Source: Opitutaceae bacterium | GTDB taxonomy: Bacteria > Verrucomicrobiota > Verrucomicrobiia > Opitutales > Opitutaceae | DNA: 39,441 bases | Reading direction: 5' to 3' | NCBI GenBank assembly: GCA_031263125.1 | Contig: JAISGL010000077.1 | Coordinates: 1-39,441 of the forward strand | Shown here: piece by piece, positions 18,356 to 26,748 of the stretch | How the letters are laid out: every line of letters begins with the position of its first letter | Position numbering within the stretch: the first letter of the stretch is position 1 | Notes under the pieces: model-generated | The model's input: only the letters and a program-made list of their open reading frames with translations | What the model was told of the DNA's origin: nothing | The model's database searches: none | Program-made: the position numbers and the translations under genes

Positions 18356-18594
18356 CCCAAGCCAACAATCCAATTGCCACAAAAAACACAAAAAAAGCCT
18401 CTTCGCATATGACGTCTCCCGTGCGCTTATAAGCGCCGCGAACCGGTTTCCGGCAAAATATGATTTTGCAGGAAAGGAGACCGCAGCACCTATAGGCGCT
18501 CTGTTGATTACCGAAAGCACACAACGCCTTTTTGTCAGGCCACTCGCCAAACCTCGTAGAGTGTTTTTTGTGGCAATTGGTTTGTTGTTTTGGG
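18356..18594. repeat. Long inverted repeat in the convergent spacer, left unit
   Basis: Arms of about 34 nt at 18356-18389 and 18561-18594 are near-perfect reverse complements, sharing CCAATTGCCACAAAAAACAC. The 171 nt between them hold no gene but contain several small palindromes (listed separately). It may be a remnant or non-autonomous element, or a bidirectional transcription stop between the converging clusters. Confidence 0.6.
18423..18469. other. Run of three small palindromes, possible structured RNA
   Basis: GCGCTTATAAGCGC (18423-18436, a perfect 14-bp palindrome), CCGG-TTT-CCGG (18443-18453) and GCAAAA-TATGA-TTTTGC (18453-18469) follow one another with almost no spacer. This could be structured RNA or protein-binding sites; no known family is recognised. 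Confidence 0.3.
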
Positions 18595-18870
18595 TGAGTC
18601 GCGTCATAGGGAAATCATACGCAAAAAAATCAATGCTCAAGGTTAGTAGCACGGATTATCACGGATAAGAAAAAGACTGGTCGAGTGCCTGGTTTTATCC
18701 GTGTAAATCCGTGTAATCCGTGGTTAATTTATTGGTTTGGTTTTTAAACTGTTTTTCAAAGTGCCCTAAAGACGTTTTTCCTTAATTAAAATAACCATAT
18801 TATTATTACTTTATTTCTAAACTTAAAAATTGATTTTTTTGCGTATGCTTTCCCTATGAGCCAACCCAAT
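18591..18870. repeat. Inverted-repeat bounded element, right unit
   Basis: Arms at about 18591-18637 and 18829-18870 are reverse complements with few mismatches; each contains the TCATAGGGAAA and GCAAAAAAATCAA motifs or their complements. The interior is AT-richer than the surroundings and contains the CACGGATTA palindrome. No coding sequence is supported. It looks like a short non-autonomous element or a scar of one. Confidence 0.5.
18650..18724. repeat. CACGGAT-type inverted repeat
   Basis: The left arm (about 18650-18669, GCACGGATTATCACGGATAA) pairs with the right arm (about 18695-18724), which carries three spaced ATCCG units: ATCCGTGT, ATCCGTGT and ATCCGTGG. The right arm has one extra unit, so pairing is imperfect. 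It lies between the two convergent clusters. Confidence 0.5.
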
Positions 18871-18880
18871 CCAAGCCAAC

Positions 18881-18950
18881 TCACCACGGAGAACACCGGA
18901 GACACGGAGTCAAAAGCATTTCTCCGTGTTCTCCGTACCCTCCGTGGTGA
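18881..18950. repeat. CCACGGAG-type inverted repeat
   Basis: Arms 18881-18909 and 18922-18950 (29 nt each, starting TCACCACGGAG and ending CTCCGTGGTGA) are near-perfect reverse complements around a 12-nt loop. I know this type of CACGGAG repeat from spacers of several phyla. It has no coding content. Confidence 0.6.
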
Positions 18951-18958
18951 ATTAATAA

Positions 18959-19090
18959 CTGATGTTACGCAGCGCGGCTCCGTAGGGCCTGACCTTGTGT
19001 CAGGCCGCGAATTACCAGTGTGGCTTCTCACGCATTCGCGGCCTGACACAAGGTCAGGCCCTGCAAAATCCGCTGGTCGCGTAACATCAC
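18959..19090. mobile_element. TIR-bounded REP pair, copy 5, with 7-bp flanking repeats
   Basis: Termini CTGATGTTACGC (18959-18970) and GCGTAACATCAC (19079-19090). Family a hairpins at 18982-19008 and, inverted, at 19038-19064; the second has a GCAG instead of a GTAG foot. Perfect flanking direct repeats TTAATAA at 18952-18958 and 19091-19097 look like a target-site duplication. The unit sits directly beside the CCACGGAG palindrome. The frame open through it is repeat-derived. Confidence 0.75.
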
Positions 19091-19171
19091 TTAATAATCA
19101 TTCCATCTTTGGTTGCGGCTTCACCGCGCCGGAATAGTTGACGTAATCTGGAATTGAGCGGCATGAATTTA

Positions 19172-20425
19172 TCAAGATGCCGGCTCGCCCGGAATCCAGA
19201 ACGTGGTCTGGCAAGTGAGCGGCTCAGGGGTGCCTTCGACGACAAGCTCAATCGTGCTCGAAATGGGATCGGGCAGCGGCACGGGCAAGTCACGCAAAAA
19301 CAGGCGCTCCCCTTTTTGCTCAAACACCACGGGCGCGCCATCGGCGAGCCAGCGCGCGGCAATCACCTTGTTCTTCAATTCAGCCCAGCAAAGTTCGCGC
19401 CCTGTGCTGTTGCGAATATGCAGATAAACAAGGTTCCCGTTCACCGTCACGCGGCCCCAGTTGTTCCAGGTGAAGGGCGAGCGTCCGCAGCCGTGTATCG
19501 CCGCCCCGTTGCGCCGCATCCACGCGCCCGCCTCGCGCAATATGCGCGCCGACTCCTCCGGAATCGTGCCGTCGGGCCGCGGTCCGACATTGAGCAGCAG
19601 GTTGCCGCCACCGGCGGCGGTTTCGCAGAGCATCTTGACGACCTCGCGCGCGGATTTCCAATTCATGTCCCCCGCATGCCAGCCCCAGTTGTCATTGAGC
19701 GTCATGCATGCCTCCCAGCGAATTCCCCATTCTTTGGGTGGGTTGATGGCCTGCTCGGAAATGCGCACATGCCACGGCGCACCGTTGCGCTCGTTAATCA
19801 ACATGCCCGGCTGGAGGCGCAGCATCTCCGCGTTGATTTCCGGCGACGCGAGATCGGATGGGATGCAGCCATCATACCAAAGATAGTCGATTTTTCCGTA
19901 GCCGGTCATCAGCTCGACCAGTTGTTCGCGATAATAAGCGATCATGCGCGCCCGCGCCTCGTTGGACTGCCAGTCGTTCACGCCCGGCCAGTCACGGAAC
20001 CAAGGCCCCGGATAATCGGGATGACGCCAGTCCGCAGGCGAATAATAAAAACCGACCTTCAATCCCGCCGCGCGCGCCGCCTCGACAAACGGCTTGAGCA
20101 AATCGCGTTTCGGCCCGATGCGTCCCGCATGGAAATCGCCCGTTCGCGTCGGCCACAGCGCAAATCCGTCGTGGTGGCGCGTCGTAATGACCATGTATCC
20201 CATGCCCGCCTCCCTGGCGAGCGCCGCCCACGAGGCGGGATTGTAGTTTTCAGCATGGAAATTTTCCGCGTATAATCGCGAGTATTCATCAGCCGGGATG
20301 CGCTCGCGGTTGCGCGCCCACTCGCCGCGAGCGGCAACCGAGTAGGCGCCCCAGTGGATGAACATCCCGTAACGGGAATGATCAAACCAGGAATAATCCG
20401 GTGCAGGTGATTTCTGTTGTTTCAT
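19172..20425 (-). CDS. Alpha-L-fucosidase, GH29
   Basis: Retaining alpha-L-fucosidase of 417 residues from ATG 20425. A TTG at 20440 would add five residues; ATG is preferred. The family landmarks are in order: FDHSRYGMFIHWG near the N-terminus, TTRHHDGFALW with the His pair at 84-85, IDYLWYDG with the expected nucleophile D185, then PKEWGIRWEACMTLNDNWGW and GNLLLNVGPRPDG. A small C-terminal beta-domain starts near residue 330. There is no signal peptide, so it should be cytoplasmic and act on imported fucosides. Last gene of the minus-strand cluster, 26 nt after the esterase stop. It points to a fucose-containing glycan such as mucin, xyloglucan or fucoidan fragments; which one cannot be told from sequence. 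Confidence 0.92.
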   Translation of the reverse strand: MKQQKSPAPDYSWFDHSRYGMFIHWGAYSVAARGEWARNRERIPADEYSRLYAENFHAENYNPASWAALAREAGMGYMVITTRHHDGFALWPTRTGDFHAGRIGPKRDLLKPFVEAARAAGLKVGFYYSPADWRHPDYPGPWFRDWPGVNDWQSNEARARMIAYYREQLVELMTGYGKIDYLWYDGCIPSDLASPEINAEMLRLQPGMLINERNGAPWHVRISEQAINPPKEWGIRWEACMTLNDNWGWHAGDMNWKSAREVVKMLCETAAGGGNLLLNVGPRPDGTIPEESARILREAGAWMRRNGAAIHGCGRSPFTWNNWGRVTVNGNLVYLHIRNSTGRELCWAELKNKVIAARWLADGAPVVFEQKGERLFLRDLPVPLPDPISSTIELVVEGTPEPLTCQTTFWIPGEPAS

Positions 20426-20451
20426 GATATGAAAAATCAAATATTATTATG

Positions 20452-21342
20452 TCAGCGATCGCGCCGTGCGCAAGGCAGCCAGCCGTTGGCGCGCATCCAG
20501 TCCGCGCAACGCGCGGTCCACGTGGCGGCGTTGCCGGCGCCAGTTTTCATTCCGAAACCGTGCGTGCCGTTTTGATACAAATGCATCTCGGCAGGAACGC
20601 CTTCGCGGCGGAGGGCAAGGTAAAAACGGATGCAGTTTTGCACGGACACTATTTTGTCGTCGCTGCCGGAAACAAGAAAGGCGGGCGGGGTGTCCGGGGT
20701 GATATGCTCGTCGGTTGAATAAAAGGCGATAAGCGCGTCGGACGGTTTTTTGCCAAGAAAGTTTTTGCGCGAGCCAAGGTGGCCGATGTCGTCGCGCATC
20801 GAGATGACGGGATAAACCAGCATGGCAAAATCCGGCCGCGCGCTGGTGGCGTCGGGCGGCGCGCCAGTCCTGCCCGCCTTGGTGTTGAAAAGCGTGGCGG
20901 CGCATGACGCGACATGCCCGCCGGCGGAGAACCCGAGCACGCCGATGCGATCCGCGCGCACGCCGAATTTATCCGCGCTGGCGCGGACGGTGCGGATGGC
21001 ACGGAGCACATCCTGAAGCGGCGCCGGCGGGCCGTATTCCTTCATGCGATACTTGAGCACGAAGGCGGACACGCCGATGGAATTGAGCCATGCGGCGACA
21101 TCGCGCCCCTCGTTTTGCATGGAAAGGCGGACATAACCGCCGCCCGGACATACGACGACGGCGGTGCTACCGGCATTGTTTCCCGAGGGATAAAATGCCA
21201 TGGAGGGGTGATGGACAGCCGACGAATACAAAGGCGCGTCCTTGTCGGGCGCGGCGTCGGCGCGAAGGCCGGGCACACCCTCAGGCCAGAGCGGGATGAC
21301 GGTGGGTTGGGCGGCGGCGAGGGCGGTCGAGAGCAGTGGCAT
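20452..21342 (-). CDS. Alpha/beta-hydrolase, acetyl-xylan-esterase-like carbohydrate esterase
   Basis: Predicted serine esterase, 296 residues, of the group often found beside glycoside hydrolases and likely to remove acyl groups from sugars. Landmarks are the oxyanion-hole segment VVVCPGGGY (near residues 62-70), the nucleophile elbow GFSAGG with S139, the acid in SGSDDKIV (D227 or D228) and the catalytic His in NGTHGFG (H260). The only good ATG (21342) begins inside what looks like a signal peptide (MPLLSTALAAAQ), with no basic n-region. The same frame continues upstream for 13 codons (…PRAASLSATA) back to the stop of the preceding autotransporter. Either an unusual start codon is used, the peptide has been truncated, or the enzyme is cytoplasmic. 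It is 26 nt upstream of the fucosidase. Confidence 0.85.
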   Translation of the reverse strand: MPLLSTALAAAQPTVIPLWPEGVPGLRADAAPDKDAPLYSSAVHHPSMAFYPSGNNAGSTAVVVCPGGGYVRLSMQNEGRDVAAWLNSIGVSAFVLKYRMKEYGPPAPLQDVLRAIRTVRASADKFGVRADRIGVLGFSAGGHVASCAATLFNTKAGRTGAPPDATSARPDFAMLVYPVISMRDDIGHLGSRKNFLGKKPSDALIAFYSTDEHITPDTPPAFLVSGSDDKIVSVQNCIRFYLALRREGVPAEMHLYQNGTHGFGMKTGAGNAATWTARCADWMRANGWLPCARRDR

Positions 21343-21381
21343 GGCGGTGGCGGACAGAGAAGCCGCGCGGGGAGGCGGAGT

Positions 21382-23961
21382 TCAGAACTTATATCCGATG
21401 GTTGCGTGGTAGTTGTATTGCGTGTCGAAGCCGGCGTCGCGCTGGGCGGTCGCGCCAAACTGGAAAGTCCACCGGTGGTTGAGCGCGGCGGACATGCCGA
21501 GGGTGGCGCGGACGCCGCTGGCGCTCATCTCCGGCACGACCGCATCGACGGAGTAGCCTTCGAGCGACGTCCGCACTGTGCGCGAGTCGGCCCCGGACAG
21601 CAGGCAAATCCATGCCGCGTCGAGAAACAGATGAAACAGGGAATTTTGGTGATTCTGCGCAAACAAGGCTTTTTCCATACGCAGGCCAAGGCGCGATTGT
21701 ATCAAATCCTCCTGTTGTTTTTCAACGGCCAGAGCCACGGTTGACGGCCCTTTTTCCTCAAAACGATTCATGGTCCAGTTCATCCAATGCATGGCGCCAT
21801 ACGGACGGAATGTGAAACTTCCAACATCGTGTCCATAGGCCAGCCATGCGCCAAGCCCGTTGCGGGAGCCGTCAATATCGGCGTAAACATAATCCGCCTG
21901 CCCCGTCTTTTGAACGGAACGTTTTGCATCGTAACTGTCGGAGCCGAACAGGGCCAGCCCGCCCAGGATGAGTTTTTTGTATTTCCAGGCCCCGAAAATG
22001 CCCACGGTGTAGCTGTTTGCCTTGGTTCTGGAGCCGTCATTGCCGTCAATATAATTGCCGTCACCAACGGTCAGCTCGGCGCCAATCATGAAGTTTTCAC
22101 CAACAGACTTGGAGCCGCCAATTGTATAATAAGAGGTGTCCAGTTTTGCGCTTTCGGTGTCGAGGGTCGCCTCCGTTCTCGAGGCGCTGTATTCATAATT
22201 GGAATACAGGCTGAACATGTCCCTGAAGGGCTGCATGAACGCCAGGCCGACGCGGTTCCCGACGCCCTCGGCCAGCGTGTTCATCCCCGCCACGGCGGCT
22301 TGATATATGGGTGTGTATGCCATTGGCGTGAGCTGGTTCATGGCGTCGGCCAGCAGCACCAGCGAAGCCTCGCGGTCAATGGCATCCTCGTAAAATCCAC
22401 GGCTCGCCTTGCCGTTCATCACGCCGATCAGCGGACTGGATGACCCGGGGTCGTCCGAATCAACCAAAGAGACCAGATAATCGAGATAACCAGCCACTTT
22501 CATCTGCCCCGCCGAAAGTCCCTCCACTTCGGAAAACGGAAGCTGCACCATTCTTACGCTCATGGTCTTTCTGTCCGCGGACAGGGTGACTGGATTCCCG
22601 GAATCGGCGGGCGCCAAGGTCAGCGACTCGGGAATCAATACTTTGCTTTTTGCAAACGTGCCGGAGATGACCGCATCCGAGGTCAGGAATTTATAATCGC
22701 CGGCGACGATGGAACCGTCCGCCACCCAGAGGCGCAGAATCGGCTCGATTCCCGACGTCCCGCTCCCGCCAATGACCGCCGATCCGCTCACGTGGATATG
22801 GTCATAGGCGCCGTTTTTTCCTATATCTATCCACATGGTGGTGGTGCCGGTGTCCCGCATCTCGAAATTGCCGTCCACAGTCAGCGTGCCGACATCGGGG
22901 CTGTTCCTGCCGGCGCCGCCGGTCACGGTGCCCAGTTCCACGATCAACGACCCCGTCCGCCCATGCCCGGCAAGGATGGCATTGGCGCCGGCGACACGCG
23001 TGTCACCAATGTTACTGTCCATCACCATGACGCCATTGGCCACTTGAGACATGATAATGTTGCGGGTGGCGTTCCTGGCATCGGATACCGTGCCCGTGAC
23101 AAGAAATCCGTTGTCATCCAGAAGATTGTTATTTCGCAAGTCCGTTTCGTACTCACCATAACCGAAATAATTCTGGCCGGATATAATCAATGTTCCAGGG
23201 TCGGACTTGATCAATATTCCGCCATCGGCAGCCTCCATGCTACCGGCAATTTCGGCGACGCTGACCGCCCGCGCACTATAATTGTCACCGATTCGCAAGG
23301 GGTTTCGCCCCAGCTTGATGGTGGTCCCGGCAGCAGCTTGCAACATGCTCACGGCAGCCTGCGCCCGCCGGGGCGCGGACGTGCCCGAGCCGTCGGAATC
23401 CACCCATATGCGCTCTGAAATGTCGAAAACCGCATTGTCAGTCAGCCGCACATGAACGACATCGCCATTATAGCGACTGAAATCATTTCCGCCCAGCGTG
23501 CCGGAGCTGATCATGCTAAATTTCAACACACCGTTTTCACCGATGTTAAAGATGACCTGCGGCAGATCGTCTATATTAATGCCGGAAGTGGGGACGCCGC
23601 CGCTATGCAAATACCACATGGCCGTGGGACCGGTGAAATCCATGGTAGCCGTTCCGGTATCGACGCCCCGGATGTTCACGATGGCGCCATTGGCCCTGTC
23701 ATTCAGGTCGAAGTGGTGCGCCTGAAATGTCCCGGTCATGTCTGTGAGGTCGAAAGTGATTGGATGCAGCCCCGGCTTGATATTGATGTAAGTATTTGCG
23801 TCGGGCACGGCTCCGGTGAACCAGTTGGCGGGGTCGTCCCAGCGGTTGTTCCCGCCCGCTCCAGTCCAAATGTTTTCCGTGACATATGTTATCTGCCCGG
23901 ACAAGGGCGGGATGTTTGCAAGACAGAACAAGGCAAAAAACAGGGGAATGTAAGTTTTCAT
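21382..23961 (-). CDS. Autotransporter with beta-strand-repeat passenger
   Basis: Predicted outer-membrane autotransporter, 859 residues from ATG 23961 (signal peptide MKTYIPLFFALFCLANIPPL, ending near SGQ). A TTG at 23985 overlaps the upstream stop as TTGA and would add eight residues; it could couple translation but is less likely. The mature protein opens with a W-x-G...RWDDPANW module (about residues 30-50), continues as a beta-helical passenger, and ends in a barrel from about 560 to 859 with terminal Phe (YHATIGYKF). No catalytic motif is visible. It lies between a sister autotransporter and the esterase, with gaps of 20 and 39 nt. Function beyond surface display is unknown. Confidence 0.82.
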   Translation of the reverse strand: MKTYIPLFFALFCLANIPPLSGQITYVTENIWTGAGGNNRWDDPANWFTGAVPDANTYINIKPGLHPITFDLTDMTGTFQAHHFDLNDRANGAIVNIRGVDTGTATMDFTGPTAMWYLHSGGVPTSGINIDDLPQVIFNIGENGVLKFSMISSGTLGGNDFSRYNGDVVHVRLTDNAVFDISERIWVDSDGSGTSAPRRAQAAVSMLQAAAGTTIKLGRNPLRIGDNYSARAVSVAEIAGSMEAADGGILIKSDPGTLIISGQNYFGYGEYETDLRNNNLLDDNGFLVTGTVSDARNATRNIIMSQVANGVMVMDSNIGDTRVAGANAILAGHGRTGSLIVELGTVTGGAGRNSPDVGTLTVDGNFEMRDTGTTTMWIDIGKNGAYDHIHVSGSAVIGGSGTSGIEPILRLWVADGSIVAGDYKFLTSDAVISGTFAKSKVLIPESLTLAPADSGNPVTLSADRKTMSVRMVQLPFSEVEGLSAGQMKVAGYLDYLVSLVDSDDPGSSSPLIGVMNGKASRGFYEDAIDREASLVLLADAMNQLTPMAYTPIYQAAVAGMNTLAEGVGNRVGLAFMQPFRDMFSLYSNYEYSASRTEATLDTESAKLDTSYYTIGGSKSVGENFMIGAELTVGDGNYIDGNDGSRTKANSYTVGIFGAWKYKKLILGGLALFGSDSYDAKRSVQKTGQADYVYADIDGSRNGLGAWLAYGHDVGSFTFRPYGAMHWMNWTMNRFEEKGPSTVALAVEKQQEDLIQSRLGLRMEKALFAQNHQNSLFHLFLDAAWICLLSGADSRTVRTSLEGYSVDAVVPEMSASGVRATLGMSAALNHRWTFQFGATAQRDAGFDTQYNYHATIGYKF

Positions 23962-23981
23962 AATATGCTTTTTATTAAATA

Positions 23982-26666
23982 TCAAAAACGGATGGAAAGC
24001 CCCGCGTAACCGCTGACGTTGTCCACGCCATGCAGGCCGTCCTCCTTGCCCGCGCTCAGGTAGAGGGTGAGCCTGCCGGGCAGGTCGATCTCGAAGGCGG
24101 CCCGCAGCACGTAACCGTTGCCATCATTGGTCAAATCCAGCGCATAGTCGCGTCCGTTCAATCTGGCATGGACGGTTCGCTCCGCGTCCCCCATTTCAAA
24201 CTGCCAGCCGGCGTTGAGCACTGTGCGACAGGACAATTTCCACATGTCAAACGGATATATAAACCGAATGCCCGCCTTCCCGACCAGCGAGACCTCGCGC
24301 TGGTCACCCACGCTCATGGGCAGGCTGGCGCCGGTCTCGGCGTATCCATCGGCAGCCCACTTCACATACAGCAAACCGGCATAAGGGCGCAGGGCGCCGC
24401 CGATGACATCCTCGAAACCGTAGCTGACATTCAACGCGCCGCCAAGCCGCGTGCCAGAGCTTGTTGAGCGCACCCAGTCGCCCGCGCCGGCGAGCGCGAC
24501 GCTGCGTGTCGATTGATAGTCATCGGCGCCGTAAAACGCCATCGCCTTGAGTTCCCATTTCCCTCCGCGCCAATCCATATGAACGCCAAAGGTGTCACCT
24601 TTGATTTTGCCCTCACTGCCGAGCGGATCGAGGTCGGAACTGGTTTCGTCCCTCGTATAAAAGACGGTGGCCGATAGGTTGCTTGTGGCATAAAAATCCA
24701 CGCCGCCGAGAAAACGAATCATGCCGCCGGCCCAGCTCTCCGCGCCATCGGTTGCGGACATGTCCATATCGAGCGCGGATACCCCGGCAAAAATGGCGAA
24801 ACGATGCCGCGCGTCATCAGGCGGCCAGACCACCCGCTCCTCCAGCCGTTGGGCCAGGTCGCCCGCGCCGATCACCGCGTTGGTAAACCAATAGCGGTCC
24901 GCCAGCGGCGTCAACTGGGCGATTGCGCGGTTCAACTGGCCCAGCCCGGTGGCGGCGTTGAGCGTGCCGACGACGCCGTCCGCCCCGGCATTGCCAATCA
25001 ATGCGTCCAACACCGGAGCCATTCTTTTGGAAACCTCCGACAGCCCCTGGATGCCGGTGAAAGGAAGCTGTGTCATAACCACGTCGACATGCCGGCTGGA
25101 AACCCGCACATCGCAGTCAAGCGACAGCAGACCGGGCTTTGACACATCAAAAAATTCCCCCACGACGCCACCATCCGCCTCAATGATACGATAGGTTCCG
25201 GAAAGCAACACCGAGCCGGGCGTGGGTGACAGTTGCAAATGCCCGTCGAGCGCGACCACGCCGCCCGCCTTTATCACATCATGGCTTTCCAGACTCTTTA
25301 TATCCACGAGGGTCCATGCTTCCGTCGATGCCATGATAAAATTGGTTCCGATACGCAGCTCGCCAACCGCGCCGCCCGTGGCACCGGCGGAGACATAGCC
25401 ACGGGTGTTGACCAGGCTTCCGGAAACAGTCCAGTAACCCTGCGGCCTGCCCGTTGAGTCGCCGCCAAACGATGTCACCCGGTTTCCCGCCATGCCAACC
25501 GAGCCAGCCACCTTTCCATATATATAAAGCGCGCCCTCCTGGACAATGGTGTTGCCAATATAGGTGTTTTCCCCGCCGAGATAGAGAGTGCCCAGCCCGT
25601 ATTTTTGCAATGTTTGCGTGCCCGTCACCGTGCCCGTGACCCCGGCGATTATGTCAGAATCAATCCGCATGTCATAGCGCGTGCCCTGGCCGTTTGTAAA
25701 GGCGCCCACAATTATGTTGGGCGACCCTCCGGGCAGCAGGATTTGAGAGCCTTTGACACCGTCCACTTTATAAAAGTAGCAGTGCGTCGTGTCCACCAAC
25801 TCGCTCATGTCGAACACGGCGGAGGAATCGGTCAGGTTTATCATCGAGTTCACATTGCCCCAATTCTGCCGGTATCCCTGCTCCCACTGGTCTATTCTGT
25901 CCCTGCCCACCACGCTGTTGGCGCCAGATGTGGGGCAACTGTATTTCAAAGTCGCGTTTTTCCCGATATTTATAAGCAACGGCGGCATTCCGGTCGGGCC
26001 GCGGGGATTGGAAGATCCGGTGAACTCCGGGGCCACGGACGAGGTGCCGTCGTTGTCGGTGTTCCAGCGCACGATCCCCATGCCATTTATGTCGAGCGTG
26101 TAGCGACCGCTGTCGTTGCCGCTCAAATCCAGTGCGTAGCCATCAATATACTGGATGTGGTCTATGTTTTGATAAAAATCACCGGAACCGGACCAGGCGA
26201 GCTGGAGGTGGACGCGCTCGTATTTATTTCCGCCATACCATTCCACCTTGGTGGGGTCCAGCGTGTCGGGAATGGCATAGCCGCCCGATTGGGTCTTGTA
26301 GGGCAGAACCAGCACCGTGCCGGGGATGAAATCAGGCGAACCTGGAGGCGGCGGGCCGGCCAGCGTGCCCGAGACATAATAACCCGTGCCCGAATATCCG
26401 GTGCCGTAAGTCCTCGCGCCCTCCGGGTCGTTGGGCACCGTGCCCGTGCTCCATGCCGCGGCATCGAGCAGGTTGGTGGTGGAGCCGGTCCAGCGCGCCT
26501 CGATAAAGAGCCGTGTCGTGCCATCGCTGTAATACGGTTTGTTGGGATCGCGGAGATTGCCGCCATACGAGTTGGGCGCCGGTATCTGCGCGTGCAGCGA
26601 CGCCGCCAGAACCATGCACCCTGCGAGGACGGCGCGGGCGCAAAAAATCTTGAAAGGGTTTGTCAT
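23982..26666 (-). CDS. Autotransporter with beta-strand-repeat passenger (sister of the next gene)
   Basis: Predicted autotransporter, 894 residues from ATG 26666. This start gives a good signal peptide (MTNPFKIFCARAVLAGCMVL, ending near LHAQ); ATG 26732 would add 22 polar residues. The N-terminal module is ARWTGSTTNLLDAAAW. Residues about 345-385 contain a clear autotransporter-associated beta-strand repeat (QKYGLGTLYLGGENTYIGNT). The barrel spans about 600-894 and ends GLSIRF. Its passenger and barrel layout resembles the adjacent autotransporter, so the pair may be an old duplication. Their stop and start regions are 20 nt apart. It follows the TBDR of the same strand by 82 nt. Confidence 0.82.
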   Translation of the reverse strand: MTNPFKIFCARAVLAGCMVLAASLHAQIPAPNSYGGNLRDPNKPYYSDGTTRLFIEARWTGSTTNLLDAAAWSTGTVPNDPEGARTYGTGYSGTGYYVSGTLAGPPPPGSPDFIPGTVLVLPYKTQSGGYAIPDTLDPTKVEWYGGNKYERVHLQLAWSGSGDFYQNIDHIQYIDGYALDLSGNDSGRYTLDINGMGIVRWNTDNDGTSSVAPEFTGSSNPRGPTGMPPLLINIGKNATLKYSCPTSGANSVVGRDRIDQWEQGYRQNWGNVNSMINLTDSSAVFDMSELVDTTHCYFYKVDGVKGSQILLPGGSPNIIVGAFTNGQGTRYDMRIDSDIIAGVTGTVTGTQTLQKYGLGTLYLGGENTYIGNTIVQEGALYIYGKVAGSVGMAGNRVTSFGGDSTGRPQGYWTVSGSLVNTRGYVSAGATGGAVGELRIGTNFIMASTEAWTLVDIKSLESHDVIKAGGVVALDGHLQLSPTPGSVLLSGTYRIIEADGGVVGEFFDVSKPGLLSLDCDVRVSSRHVDVVMTQLPFTGIQGLSEVSKRMAPVLDALIGNAGADGVVGTLNAATGLGQLNRAIAQLTPLADRYWFTNAVIGAGDLAQRLEERVVWPPDDARHRFAIFAGVSALDMDMSATDGAESWAGGMIRFLGGVDFYATSNLSATVFYTRDETSSDLDPLGSEGKIKGDTFGVHMDWRGGKWELKAMAFYGADDYQSTRSVALAGAGDWVRSTSSGTRLGGALNVSYGFEDVIGGALRPYAGLLYVKWAADGYAETGASLPMSVGDQREVSLVGKAGIRFIYPFDMWKLSCRTVLNAGWQFEMGDAERTVHARLNGRDYALDLTNDGNGYVLRAAFEIDLPGRLTLYLSAGKEDGLHGVDNVSGYAGLSIRF

Positions 26667-26748
26667 GCGCAGGCGGGTTTGAAACCCTGTGTCGCGGAAT
26701 GTGTTTTGACCGTGTGTTTTCATAAATGCCATGCCTTCTGTCTTATGG

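Noticed and set aside
19154-20275. 373-residue plus-strand frame opposite the fucosidase
   Set aside because: The minus strand encodes an intact GH29 enzyme with catalytic motifs; the plus frame has no recognisable features.
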